64,000 bases of DNA from the NCBI RefSeq assembly GCF_964275005.1, contig NC_092686.1, forward strand, positions 47,980,627 to 48,044,626, written 5' to 3'. This stretch comes from Diadema setosum. Lineage: Eukaryota > Echinodermata > Echinoidea > Diadematoida > Diadematidae. Below are positions 1 through 14,400 of this stretch, in pieces (within the stretch, counting starts at the first letter, position 1; each line of letters starts with the position of its first letter). Under the pieces are notes generated by a model. The model searched no databases and was not told where the DNA came from. It saw only the letters and a program-made list of their open reading frames with translations. A program made the translations under genes and the position numbers.

Positions 1-182
1 ATCATATAAAGCAAACAGAATCAAAATTGGCTCATAAATGACAGAAAAGTAGCAAATTGAACATTTTGATCACAGACGGACGCACACACAGACGGACGGA
101 CGGACACACGGACACATGGACACACACACGTACGGAGCCCGTTTCATAGTCCCCTGCTCGAACTCGTTCGGCGGGGACAAAT
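1..182. repeat. 3' tail of a dispersed element cut by the window edge
   Basis: Has a GACGGACGGACGG-type tract (75-125) followed by a palindromic end, CCCCTGCTCGAAC...GTTCGGCGGGG. This is the same architecture (GACGGAC tract then a GC-rich palindrome) as the ends of the elements at 33467-34450 and 62365-63695, but a different sequence family. The upstream part lies outside the window. Confidence 0.6.
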
Positions 183-2614
183 ATGGTATACTCTGGACTA
201 ATTTCAATGCATTCTGTAACTTTATTATGTAAAGTTAATTCTCTATACGGGGATTTTTTGAATTTTTGTTTTTTTCGTTTGATCTTACAGTAGATGTATG
301 TTACGAGTGTAATTTGTGGAAGGCTTCATAAATGGAAGAATGTAATGTCACTGATTCACAAGAGTTCTGATAAATCGATATACAGGTCAAAGTATCAGCT
401 CTAGAGGGTAGGTTTATCTGCGTTAACTACTCGGTCTCCATCAGGTTATCTATATCCTATATAAGAAATACAAAATGAATACACAGGTATTGTTTAATGA
501 ACTTGCTGTGGGCAAAATAAAGTCTTGTAAGTATAATTATACAACTACAGTTGGCGCAAATGGTACATGAGCAGGGTGTTATATTTCCAGGCCGTCTCGT
601 CTACACGAGACGAACCGACTTTGAGGGTGTTCACGACTAGCCGCGCAGTGATCAATAGAGGGCACTATACATCTTTCACAAACTGGCACGGTTGATCTTT
701 TCATGACCACTTGTAAATATGAGACGACAGTGCAAAATCAAATTTCGCAGTCCAGCGAGTTTGACAAGTTATCAGATAATATGAGCTAGAGAGGGCGCAC
801 TTGATTTGTGTTTGTCGACAAAATTTATGTCCTTGTGAAGTGCACCACACCTGCAAAATACTGTATCAGTTTATTTATTGGGCAAAATCAAATTGTTATG
901 TCCAGTGAGAGTGAAATGAGTATCAACTACTTGGGACATTTAGAATTTTGCCATATCCAGGAGCAGGGGAATTATTAACGAAAATTTTCACGTAAAAAAA
1001 AATAATGTTTCTAAATATTTTGCATTTACTTTTTTCGTATCAGGTAGGCCCTATCAGGCAAATATAATTCAAATTGATATAAGGTATGATCAGGAGACCC
1101 ATACCAAAGCCAATTGATTTGTCAGGTAATAGTAGTCCTATTTCAATAGGGATGCTACCTGCCAAGTTTGGTGAAAGTCTGTCATGGGGTTTTCTGAGAA
1201 TGTTAATACATCTATCTATCTATCTTTCAAATTGTACAAATTTTCAAGCAAAACCTGCACCTTAAGCAATGGATCTTTAACATGCTTTTATGTTATAACA
1301 CGAGACGAACATCAAACTGATGCAAAATACTTCCATTTTCAAATTCAAAAAAGCATTACTTTGAAAACATTTCTGTTTGAAAATATATGTTTCATCTTTC
1401 TTGTAAACATATATTCCTAGTAAATTTTACACAATAAAAAAGATTGTTCATCATCACTACTTTATTCAGTCATCAACATCCTCCATCATTATAACCAATC
1501 TTTCACCCTCCTCACTACCAAAATTGCCACCACAAACACAACCACCATCTGCAGGACACAAGTAACCTTTAGAAGGACAAGCTTAGAAATAAAGACACAG
1601 TTGACGGCTGAGGGTTTGTTTTAAAATATGAAAGATGGATATTGACATGTTCTCTTGCCTTTCATCTTTTTTCCAGTTGCTTGACATTCACCCAACACTG
1701 CTAAAATCCTCACATCACTGTTTCATTTGTCCCATTCTTTTATATCCACTTTGTCTAATGTACAGGATCATTATGTACAGCCAGCCCAAACAAAACCTAC
1801 TCACACATATGACAGACAGCGAAACAAAATCACCTTTCTTATACCACGTGTCGGCTTCTTCTGGTGTGTGAAACTTTAGTCTGCACTGGTTGTTTTCTCG
1901 ATGCATGTCACGCATGGCCACATACATGAGTCTGAGGATTTTTGTTTGTTTGTTTTCTTTGGCAGCAGAATACCACACTCAAGTACAATGTATTTGATAA
2001 TTCAATTTCAGTAACTCAAGATTCCCTCTCCACTAGCACTGTGATTAAAAGCACAAAGTTCTTGAAGATTCTTCTTTTTTTTTCGGCAAAGGTAAATGAA
2101 GTTTACAGCAATTAATGGTTGTGCTGTGCATAACAGTGACACTTGAAATATGTCAGAAGAAAGTGGATCATTGTTTCTAAGGTCAAAATTGGAAAGGGAG
2201 TTTCTGAATAATACAGATACCCTTGATTGACTAGATATCTTCTGGCTACTTTACAGCAAGTAACTGAAGTAATGCTTGTGGTCTTATTTCAATTTATGAA
2301 TGTGAGGTCTTTCTTATCAGAGTCAGATACAATAGAGTGTACTGCAAATCATTAGTGCAGAATAATGTGACTGTAAGACATAAGAAACTTCTTAATTTGC
2401 CATCAGTCTCCACTGTAATATATGAAATGGACAAATCTATGTCTCAATTCAAAAATCTGTCACCTCAAATTCTCTTCTCCATAAACCTTAACCAGGGAGG
2501 TGTTAGAGAAGAAAGCAGAATCTCTCCTTCATACCCATGCCCCATGCCACAGAGAATTTATGTGCTCTAGTGTAGGTATTTCTACGTTGCTTTGACAAAA
2601 GAGAGCATTTCCGT

Positions 2615-2971
2615 TTAAAGGTCCAGTTTACCTTTGGGAGCAGTGATTTCAAAAATTTTCAAGATATCATATTTGATGCATATGTGTAGGTCTGTTGTAT
2701 CATAAAACATCCTACCATATGAAATATTTGCAGTAAAACCTGAAATATAAGGAGATATCAGGGTTTTTCTCAATAAACCGTAACTGTATACGGTTTAGTC
2801 TGGAAAAATTTTTATTAAAACTATTGTTCACATTTTGTGTATTTAACAACACTTAACATCGATTATACGGATTCAAATTTTGACAGTGGTTGTTTCTATC
2901 CCTAACTCACATTTTAGAACTATTTTATAGCACTAATGCTTTCATCTGCAAATGGTAAATTATGCCTTTAA
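2615..2971. mobile_element. TTAAAGG-ended short element, intact copy
   Basis: A 357-bp non-coding element with ends TTAAAGGTCCAGTTTACC and GGTAAATTATGCCTTTAA, which are imperfect inverted repeats. A second copy with matching sequence along both halves occurs at 14725-14965 plus 15913-16039. This copy therefore shows the uninterrupted site for the insertion found there. Confidence 0.8.
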
Positions 2972-5900
2972 GTATGCATTATTCCTCAATCACAACAAAA
3001 CTAGTGGGCAGCAGTTTGCCGTCCCTTTCAATATTTTTGGCAGCAATTATTTACTGTGCACAGAACAGCATGGGTGAGGAAAAAAATCAGTGAAAAATTA
3101 TACTTCTTCAACTGTGACACAGAAATATGCATTAGTCAAATGCTTTATTCAAATATCAAACATCCAAGGGCTAAACCTGGTGGACAAAATCATACACAAA
3201 TATTTGCAAAAATGGTTAAATATTATGCTTTTGTGAGATACTGTTATTCCCCTTTTCAGTTCTGTGGCATTAATAACAAGGCGATTTTAAGGAAAACTAC
3301 TTGGATTTGTTCCACACAATATTACCATCAAGTTCTGAAAAGGATTTCAACATTTCCTCTGAAACATGGCTCAAAAATTGTCAGGAGTAAGAACCACTTC
3401 TTCAGTTGCCATATCAAGAACTCTCTATGAGAGCGACTTGGCGCATGGGACATCACAGCCAGTGGAATGCTAAGCATCCAAGTGTTAGCCTACAGAACCT
3501 CCACATAAATTTGAATGAATTTTGAAGAGATTCCACTCCTTCTAAAATGCCTCCCTGTCTCAATGCTATTTTATACAATGCTGCCTTCAACATAACGTTC
3601 TTTCCTTCATTGACCTATTGCTAGCCTCACTTCCAGGCTCTGAAAAGTTCCTACATGCTTTTTTTTTTCCCCCGACGAAATTCACAGGAGAGTTCCCCTT
3701 GTTGGTACTGAGGGACTAAACGTCTCAGAGGAGTGGGTCTCTAGAAAGACTCATGCTTTTTATACCTTTTATTGGAAATAGACAGAGAGCAGAAAGGAAG
3801 ATACAGTTCAGAGTCTGGAAATTAGGCTAACACCGTGCCTCATCTGACATGACAAGGAAGGATTAGCCGACATGTCTAGGCTTGCTTCAATTCACTGCCA
3901 ATATTCTTTTAGGTCTGCATCAGGCCTTCACTCAGCCATTTCCATAATCCAACGGGTACAAAGTTCAAGGGTTCACAACGAATGAATGACACAGTGAGGG
4001 TTTGGGATGGGCACAGGAAGCCAGCATAATTCATACCTGGACTGAATCACCTACCAAACATCCTGGAATAGAATGAAAAAAGACACTCTGTCACAAAATA
4101 GCACAGCACATGTTCATTATCTGTCCACCGTCTAGGTAAAAAATACAATAAGATCCACATAACTGATCTGTTTACAGATTATTTACAAATTCCAACTAAA
4201 AGATAATAGTGATAAAGGATGATGATGATGACAAAGATGCAAGAATATCACACAAAGACTGATTTCTACTTGACTGGCATGCTCTAGTGTCTGTCACACC
4301 CTCCTTCCGCCCACAGCCACCGGTCCTACACACGGAGGGGGTTCCCCCTCCCTACGTTGCACACCTTAGCTATCATATTTAAATAACTCTAGCAAAAATC
4401 GTGTATCTTAGTTTAAATATAATATGCATGTACAGAGAGGTAAACATGTACAGTAGATAAGCGGTGACAAACTAGGAGAAAAAAAATAGAAAGTTCTAGA
4501 AGAATAGAAAGAGATAGACAAGAGAAGAGTCAGGGTGGGACTTTCTTTCTTCTTCGTAATCATCTGGAAGAAACTCTACGACACACTTGTTTCATACACT
4601 TGCTATTAAATGTTCACAACTTCCCTATAACATAATTATAATCTCTAATTCAGATTGATTAGATTCAGATTTCGAGTGTAAGACAGTAATTGTCTCTGTT
4701 TTAATGCTGAATTTACCTCAAATGAAACATTGCTTTGAACCAAACTGGGGAAATGAAGGCAACACATGAGCAGAAATTTGAGCAAAATTGATGTCTTGGG
4801 AAAATTCTGACAATCAGTTCACATGGGGTTTAATGGAGATATCAAGACAGCCATCTTGGTTCTCTGACTACAATGCCATCTCATAGATACTTCATCACCT
4901 GACTGGCAGAAGGGCCTAACAGCTTGCTTGCTCAAAGAATCACAGACAATAATGTAACCATCATATGAAAGAGCTTTCAAAACCCTATTGAATTATGTCA
5001 CAAACCAAAATTAGATTTTTTGGGTCAAAATTTATGCTAGGGCCCTTCTGCCAGGCAGGGGATGGTTTGAGGATGTTCTACTCACAGCAAGGGTCAAATA
5101 TGGCCAAAGTGGAGGATTAACTGCCTCTATGCTGGAGGGTGTTTAGTCCCAATGTATACAATTCTTTGGCTGTGTATTGAGCCGAGGCATGAAGAAAGGG
5201 TATCCTCTGAGAAACAGAGAAATTACTGACATGTCCTGCTCATAACAAGGAAGTATGTAACACATCAGTCAAACAAGCAGTTTGAAGCCCCACAGATTGC
5301 CAGGTTACACAACTTACTGACAATAACAGTTTGGCAATTTTCCCAAGTTTCCTGTTTCAGCTCAAATTTTCACTCATTTGTCACATTTGTTTCCTTCCAT
5401 TATCAGTGTATCAAGTTTTCCTTGGTGTAACCTCCTCCTAAAATTTTGAAATACATAAACATTCAATTTCAAATTACAGATATGACTGCATGCCACATGA
5501 CTCACAAGAAATTGTCAGTCCAAATACTTAAATTCACATAAAATGTAGCAAAGAGAAAAAATACTTTCCTATTGCTGCAGACGGTATTCCTAATGCTAGT
5601 CTGTGGATACCAGACCCTCTTTGGTGTGTGCAAAGGAACAACATAAATAACATGTACCATCATGTATTGCTTTATGCAAATGACATGTGAATTTTTTCCA
5701 TATTGTGCAATACTGAACAAAATTGGCAAGCTGTCTACAGCAATGAAATAGCTTGACACACCTATGACATCGCTGGAATCGCTGGCACTTTGGTAAATTC
5801 ATTGAATTCATCCCCAGATCAAAGTGTAAATAAAAGACTCAATCATGCAGCCCGCCTCTGCAGAAAGAAAACAGCTATTTGTGCATGTGCAGCATTGCAT

Positions 5901-8301
5901 AAAAATATATCTCGACTGGTTTCTTCTTTTGCCACACAACATGTTGTGTACTGATACAATGTATTGAAATGGTACAGTAATCATCAGCAGCAGGAATTAT
6001 CATTAAAATCAATTTGATATTTGTAACATCTAGCCCACTGTCAGCACAGCGATATGCCATCTCTTCATATGTAAGTGAAAACAAAGTATGTTAAAATCAA
6101 TACTGACCACACTCATGAAATTAATACAGCAATGAGAAATAAATAATGGGAAAACCTTCAAAAACCATTACTAAAAGATCAACTTACTATAAATCTTAAA
6201 TATCAATAAAATAAACAATCAGAAATATTAGCTTGGTAAAAAGATTAATGTCCTTGACATAGTGCTCATAAAAATCCTCAGAAAAATTAGCTAAAGCCAT
6301 CAGGAAGCTTTATTATGGAACAATCTGAGTCAGACTGAGGCAACTAAATTTCATACAGTGATATGACTGTTTCTACTATCATTTGAATACATAGATATGA
6401 GTAACATTACAGCTGTGTGACAGATAACTGTATATAAGCCATATGACAGGTATTTGTGCATGATTGACTTGAAACAACTTGCCTTTCATGGAATTTAACG
6501 TAAGTGCGAAACTATATATCTCTTGATCTCTGTATCATAATTGAGGCTGAAAAATCTGATCGCCACAACTCAAGCCAACATACTTTACCATGTGATGCTA
6601 CTCGCATCTTGCCAGTAAGCCTCATGTGGCGTTGCCTCTTACCTGAAAACTATACCTTTGCATATCTGAATTTTAATTCCATGTAACATTGCTGCTACTC
6701 ATGCAACCACTCAAAGTGGCAGCTATCATAACAGGGGAGTATTTCAAAATGGCTGACATCTTTGTTGAATGCTGCTGTGTGAGTGTATTATTAGTACCTC
6801 TTTTTTAGTCTTGGATAAACCATGCGGGACTTTCACATAGGTGGGTCTATAGCATACTCCCATCATGTGAAACATAAGGACACTTGGGCAAGGAAAGGTG
6901 CGCTGAACCCTGTGGTTCCCATGGCAACACTGACTTGATCTACCATGACAGCACAACTGGCACCTAACCTGAGTGAAGTTGGTAAAACAGGCGCAGAATT
7001 CATGAAAAAAAAATTTCTTGTGGTCACTAAAATTTGGTGGTTGTGGCCAGCAATTTCTTGGACATTGGGCATCCTTGGGTGGCTGCAATTTGAGTAGCAG
7101 CTGACCAGAATCAACCTTGTGATTACCAGTTGTCAGGATATGATGAAATATCTGGACAGTTCTACTATTACAACATGGTAACTCAACACTATCTGAGAGA
7201 AATAACTATTAATCTACCACATACAAAAATAATTGTATATATCACTATTGACTGTTGTTTCACTTCCATTGAATCCCTACACATTTCATTATTTGGCAAA
7301 GCTAAAGAATAATTTGTGTCAAATGTGTGAGGTATGAAATAAACATACATTACTGTAAAAAGGGCTATAATAAAGGATGTTGATGGGCCTATGTCTGCCT
7401 GAGCAGCATTGGACAGAAGTATCTGTGATACTGCATGGCAAAATGTGATGAGCTAACACACAAACACACATCAAATTTGTTGATTGATGTGTAGTCAGCT
7501 GAATATCACTACATAATGTGCTTGCACAGCTGCTAGGTAAGAAGTGTTTAATTTTGCAGGCAAAACTAAGATTTAGTAGCAACGGAAATGCCACAGCCCA
7601 TCAGCTGTATTTCAGCTGTTACCCTGGCAGCTACAATCCTTGTATGTAACAATTGCTGTAAGCCGTTAAATAAAGTGAGGCCCTCGTAATGGCAAGAAGA
7701 GTTTTAATGACAACGGAGCACGGAATACCAAGTGTAGAGATTATTTGGAGCAGGAACTGACTGATGCTGTTGTACAGACATCTGTCATATCACGATGTGA
7801 CGGGAGACGTAGCCGCTAGTTGTCACCGACAGCTCACACTCCACCTCGTAGCATCACCTGACGGATCTCCCTCCTGCCTGTTATCAACACTGCAGTAGCT
7901 GAAACGTGTCTATCACACCATACCAGAGGAATATAGATATCATGTTTGACATGTGTTGGCAACCAATACTGCAGAGGGGCTGTCCCTATTCTGGGCTATT
8001 TCTTAACCTGCTTTAAAGAGTGAGTGTGCCTCCAACACTGCTCGGTCAGTATTGTCCATATTAAGCTGACCACTGATTGACCTAACAAGCCCTAGAAGCC
8101 ACCCTGACTAGGAAGATAAAGTGGTCTATAACAGTCACAGGAGATAGAGGGTTAAAAAGTGACTCTTGATTCACAATAGTGAGGATAGGGAGGAAGGAGA
8201 GAGAGATAGACAGACAGAGAGAGAAAGAAGGTAAATTACTATACAAAAGGGGGCAGGAAGGGGCTAAGATTGCGAGGGAAGAGGAAGGAGAAGAGCAGGG
8301 G

Positions 8302-8420
8302 CTATAGCTCCATGCCCTCTGTTTCATCTTCTGAATAGTCGCTCATGGAACTTTCACTGGATGACGACGGGTTCTCCTGCTCCTCCAGTACCTCCTCAGT
8401 TGCATATTTCTGTACATATT
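8302..8420 (-). CDS. UBE2H: UBE2H coding exon 7 (acidic tail and stop)
   Basis: Completes Glu-143 and encodes residues 144-181, beginning [16 protein letters not shown], then a Ser/Asp/Glu tail, then GMEL and TAG at 8304-8302. The tail is close to vertebrate UBE2H and has several acidic-directed (casein kinase 2-like) serines. Acceptor TCCTCACAG. A plus-strand open frame across this exon is an antisense shadow. Confidence 0.97.
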
Positions 8421-11400
8421 CTGTGAGGACAGACAAAACAGACACACACAAAAAAGGTCAAATCATACATCAATGCTGCCAAACATCAACGTACATCAAT
8501 ACATATATAATCCATCCATACATACATATACATACATACATACATACATACATACTTACATACAGACATACATACATACATACATACATTAACCAACTGA
8601 AGACTAGTCCCAAGTATATTCAGGCAGCAGTCTATGGGAAATGTGTGTTATAGCAAAATCAGCACGTCCTCAACGGGTTAAGATATTTGTATGGGGCCCT
8701 TTTCAAAGGATACAAAGCACTTTATACATTAAAAACAATACATCAGACAAAACAATTTTGCCAGTATTCTCTCCCTACAGTATACCAGTACTCCATTTTG
8801 AATGTATTTGAACCTATCATCCTTGATGCATTCACATTTAGTCATACAATTCATACTATTTTTCAGTATTAATCCATTCTGTAACACGTCGCAGTTGCCA
8901 TGTCATCTTGGGGTTCAAGTAACGACCACGCCCCTTTGGACAGTCAATCTCTACCCTCTGATACTTTGAGAGAGCAGGATTTTTGAACATGGCTGTAACA
9001 AACCAGAACGCTTAGTAGTGCAGTGAAAAGTTATAGACTCATAAAATAATGGTCATTTAATTGTCAATGATGTCATGATTTAGATGGCCAATTATAAAAA
9101 TTTTGGATGATAATGATAACAGTGGTGATGATAATGAAACTAATAGAGATGCTAAAAATATGATGCTGGTAGTAAGCAGAACTCATTCCTTCATCAAGAA
9201 CTCTAATGATTGTTTGTTGATTTTTTCATTTGACTCCAATTGTGGCATTCACACTGATGCCAGTTAGCTGGATACTAATACCAAAATATGAATTGCAATC
9301 CATAGCTTACGATTTTTGTCAGTGTTGATGTAAAATCTAACTAATGCAATCAGCATTGCAATCCAAATCCAAAGAAATCTTGCGATTATTTCAGAATCAT
9401 TGTGATTATTTGAGAAATAGCGAGATAATTTGCACTGCAGCGAGTGTCTGAACGCTGATGCAAAAAATCTTGAAATAGTTTATCCCATCATTCAAAACAC
9501 ACATCACAACAGAACATGAACATAAGGGCATGGGTTGTTATTTTGGTAGATTTTAGACATGCGCAGTTTGGTCGGACACTATCATGATCAGTAATTTGTG
9601 GGGATATTTTCATCTTTCTGAACTGATGGTGCAAAATATCTTGACACATGGATCGCGATCGAAATCCTGCTATTTTGTCTCTGGGAACAACCGTAATCAT
9701 TTTGTCTGTATGAACGATCCTAATCATTTTGTCTGTATGAATGACCCCAATCAGTTTGTTAATCCGTAAGTGATAGGATGAGTACATATCAAAGTGTCTT
9801 CTTCCTCACCCCTGATTTTCTTCTGGTACTCCTCTGGTTTGTGCAAAGACATGGCAGCAGCATCTCCATTGAGTGGGTCTATTGGGTTTGGGTAGCTCAG
9901 AAGTTGTGGAAGGAACTGATCAAAGATATTTGATAAATCTACGGAAAGAGAAGAAAAAGAACAAACATACATCAGCAGATGATTTACCAAACTGCATTCA
10001 CTTTGATAGACTGTCTTTTTGTGCTTTAGAAAATCTTGTTAAGTACAGCGTAACACTTATGTTGGCTTTTGAGGTTTGTTTTCCACAGACAACCTTCATA
10101 ATGAACAAACAAAGTAAAGAACTGAAGTGGTTTAAGACAAAGCATTTATCGTATTCAATACATGTACCACATACCTGTGACATTCATTCAAACTGCCAAC
10201 AATGCTACCATTCTTCTCCAGGATAGCCATGATAAATGATATTTTTTCATTGCCTTACACTAAACTTATTCATCTGAAGCACCTACCATTACACATGAAG
10301 ATTTGTCACCTGAATTATTTAACACAACAGACAATATACAACTGTGTGTGGTTTCTACTGTAATTAGGGAAATAACATGTCACAAAACTACTGCAATTAA
10401 AACTGTCCAAAGATCTATGATACATTTCCATCTGTTTTCGTGGGTTTGTTTTTATTAGTTTTTGTTTGTTTGTTTGTTTGTTTTTTGCCTGGAGCTTTCC
10501 CAGATTAACAAGGAACAGAATGCACACAAGTACAAGCGGTCCAAGTTGAAAAATAACCAACCTTATGGCACCCCTGGCTTAAGAATACCTTGTTTGTTTA
10601 AACATTGTGGGTTTTTTTTTCCCACTACCATGAAGCTGCACTAAGCAGGTAGGTGTAACACAAACAGTTAAGGAACTACAAAAAGCAGACCACACAGACT
10701 TTCATTAATTATTCATTGGATAAATTGCAACTGTACCAGTCCACACTGGGTGTGGAATGGCTAGGACTTGGCACAGGTGGACTGACTGATTCTGTTTCCA
10801 TATAAATTGGTTAATTGACAGTTTGAATAAATAACACATCCTGTATCTCCTGCCCTTCATATCATATTTGCTTACCCAGTCAAATGATGAAAGTTTCAAG
10901 AAAATTGATTGCAAAATAAGGATGTGAAATGCTCTCGCAAAAACAAATGCTTACATTGGGAATAATTTCAGGCGTACAAAAATGTAAGAAAAGAAAAAAA
11001 TGAATGAATAGAAAAAGATATCTATCCTCCATTTTCCATGGTGGAGATAAGAAAGCAGGAATATAAGGATTTAATATGAGGTGGTTCACAACTCTAGGGG
11101 TGACTCACCATACAGTGGTGTCCAGGCTTGGTTGATAACATCTAAACAAACTGTCCCAGATCTGTATTGAAAAAGCATAGCAAACACTGTCATGGGTACA
11201 AACGCTTAATGAATTCCAACCATTGTAATGTTTCAAACGCAACAGAAAGATTGAGAAGATAGAAATACAGTAGTTGGAATGCAAGAGTATTGTTTTCTGC
11301 ATGATAAAAATGAAAGGAAATTACTGACCATCAAAACACAACTTCAGGGCAGAACAAACACATTTGAAACAAATTTGAGACCAACAAAAAGCAAAATGTA

Positions 11401-14400
11401 ACAGAAAAGTCGAGTGCTCTTAAGGATACATTCATACAACTGATAAAGATTACACTGTTATGACCCTTTGGCCTTGATACTCTTAACCCATTGAGGATGA
11501 GTCCCAAGTACACCCGGGCAGGCGTCTATGGGAAACGCGTGATATAGCAAAATCAGTCCGTCCTCAACGGGTTAGAACATTTGATATCTACTTAGAAAAT
11601 TGGCGATAATAGCATACTATATAAGCCATCTCGGTAGCATAATCCTCTTTTTAATATTCAGTGTAACCACATCACAAAATCCTTTTAGAGCACAGAATAT
11701 ATTCCTTCTCATGTGTCCTTTTTGCAGCCCTGAAAATTAGATTCCTTTCATAAGCTGGTATATTGGGGGGTCCGAATAAATTCATTGAAAATCTAAAGTA
11801 TTTATTCCTCCTCCATTTTAAAGAAGTTTCCAGTTTTATTGTTCTGAGGATAGGTCTGAATTGCAGATGAATTTATTCGGACCCCCCCCCCCCCCAAAAA
11901 AAAAAAAAAAAAAAATCCAACTGTTATTCTTGGTACAAAAGGGGAGCATATTTTCAAATGACATGGGCTTAGTTTTTTCTATTTCTTTTTTGAACTCTTG
12001 AGTTGTATTACTGTGAGATTTCATACAAGATGCTGTGAGACAGTATTCTTCAACCATGCAAAATTTGATGATATTTGCAAAAGGGGTATAAGATCTTTGA
12101 TATTTGCCTTAAACAGCAAGCAAGCATGGTGACCGACTGGAACAGTGAGAAAGAGGGTGACCAGAGACTATAGTCCTGTATAAAAGGTCTCCTTAGAAGA
12201 TGTACATTATGCCCAGTGAGACAAAAACGACTCATGTCTGGTGATTATGTTGTTGACAATTTGCTTTGTTAAAGGATGGAGAATGTCTTGCATCTGCATG
12301 CTCATGTCATGTTTGCTGAGTGCTGCGAGGATGGGGATGGATTTGGCTGACTGGGTAGGGGGTACACTGGGAGGTAATGGTGGTTTTTGTACAGCTACAG
12401 GAAGTAAGAGTATCTCTGAGCAGTGTGTATGTGTGTGTGTACGTGTGTCCGTTGTGGTATCTCAGACGGTACGTCTGAGTAGGAAGCAGTGTAGTGGTTT
12501 TGCCAATGACTTTACACTACCAGGTGAGAGTGTTTGTATCAGTTCTGTCTACAGTCTTGGCTCCTGAAGCAAAGTGCTTGTGACTTTCGCATTGTGGAAA
12601 TCAATGCATTCTTTGCAATTCTGGCCTTTTGAAGATAACAATACACCCCAATGGCAGTAAGAAGGGGGAGCTGAGCACCTTTCTCTTTTTAGTGTGCTCA
12701 TAATGCAAGGTCAGAATCTTGTCTACAGCTTTCCAAACACTGGATTCAGCCACGGTATTGCTTTTTCTGTGTATATGGCACACTGCAATCACTCAACCAA
12801 CCCATTCTCACAGTCACACAGAGGATGGAAAGTGGATAAGCATTAAATTTATGGCAGAGAGGAGCCCCTATTGTTGTGTGTGCTGGACAACTGCAACATG
12901 TTTTAATACCCCTCTTGGCAAATCCCCCAACTGTAATAATTTTACCCAAATCACCATGGCAACCTCTATCATGCAGGAAAGCTTACAGAAGACAATATGA
13001 GGAGACATACTCAAGTGACCATGCATGAGATTGCCAGAGCAAGCTATATCAACAAAATACTACCCTAACTATACCGCATTGCATGTAACTCTACACAGGT
13101 ACTTGTCACTGACTGATTCCCTTGGTAAAGATAAAAATCAGCATATTTCTCGGAAAGACTGAACGAAGTACAGCAATAATTGTGGTTTGGAGAGAAGATA
13201 TCCTCACACGATAGGCTACTTACGCTTCATCTATATTTGGATGGTAGATTTTGTTCAAGAACCCTGCAAGATAAAAACAGAAAAGAACAACATATCATTT
13301 ATAAAATGAATAGCAAAAAGCATAGGTAAAATACCATCACTACCTCTTATATTCCACATAAATATCTGAGGCAGTTTACTTGTGTATCATCACCTCTTCT
13401 CAAGGAAGAGACAGCCACATCAGAAGGAATACACAAGGAGTATGTGCTCCTTTAGCTGTAAAATACATGTAATTTTGGCATTAACGGTTCTAGGCTACCC
13501 ATGCCATGGATTGAAAAAAAAAAAAATCAATATAAAACAACTATTATTTCATCTAATCCCATTCTCAAACAGTGCAGAATTCTGTAAGTGTCAACAGTCA
13601 TAATATGGTCAGGCAGTTTTATACATTGGGAAAGTGCATAATCACCCCCTGGGGGCCATTGCAGGGTATCATGTACAGTCAAACCTGTCTACTGCAACCA
13701 CCCAAGGGAGATGGAAAAGGCAGTCGTTATAGACAGGTGGCTGCTAAAGGAGGTTTGACTGAACTTAATTACATTATGATTTCAGATAATCATGCATTCA
13801 ACTAATTCAAATGAGCTAACAATATAGGAAATGTGCTGAATCTCATCCATGCAATATGTTTGAATTGTTATCAGTCTCAAATTTGGAAAAGACTCAAGAA
13901 GTATAGAGTAGTACCATCTAATCATCAAGTTACCTGAAGTCAATCTCTCTCAAAAAAACAACAACAACAAACCAACAGCTTGGTTATTTAATCCATCTAC
14001 ACAGTTCGGATCATAATAACAAACCACATTCCAGTATCAACAATGCTGCTAAAACATCCCCTCCCCCCTCACACACACAAACACACACTACCAAATTATT
14101 AATCACCACTTTATGCCAACTGATGCAGATACTCAGTCAAGATGAATGACTCCGATGACTTGATTTGTATTCATTACATGATTGTCCAAATAATTACATA
14201 GGGAGCGAAAAAACACTCTCATTTCTTCATGAAGTACATGTACAGAATGTATATGCAGGATCAAAACACATCACCACTTATGCCAAGACAAGTGGTCACA
14301 CCTGCCCCAAGCTACAGGAGACATCCTACACCAGATACCCCTAAGGATTAGCTGAAGGGCTGGCTGACAGTAAGGCAGTGAAGTGACAGAATGTGGGAAG

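Larger units (their letters stand above)
1..8301. other. Non-coding region downstream of UBE2H
   Basis: No coding exon recognised. Apart from the edge repeat (1-182) and the 2615-2971 element, this is AT-rich single-copy-looking DNA with purine-rich tracts (8175-8300) and short microsatellites. The UBE2H 3' UTR should begin at 8301 and run leftward, but its end is unclear. Minus-strand AATAAA-type hexamers lie at 6309-6314 and 3768-3773; such hexamers are expected by chance in DNA this AT-rich. Confidence 0.6.
8421..9809. other. UBE2H intron 6
   Basis: GT..AG intron with a CATA microsatellite and an adjoining 93-bp palindromic-ended element near its 3' end. The remainder shows no exon or recognised repeat. 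Confidence 0.8.
11162..13223. other. UBE2H intron 4
   Basis: GT..AG intron, 2.1 kb, carrying two short inverted-repeat elements (11483-11574 and 11765-11887) and a GT-rich tract near 12425-12450. No exon recognised. Confidence 0.8.

Noticed and set aside
8345..8653. Plus-strand frame of 102 codons
   Set aside because: Antisense of UBE2H exon 7, continuing into the CATA microsatellite.
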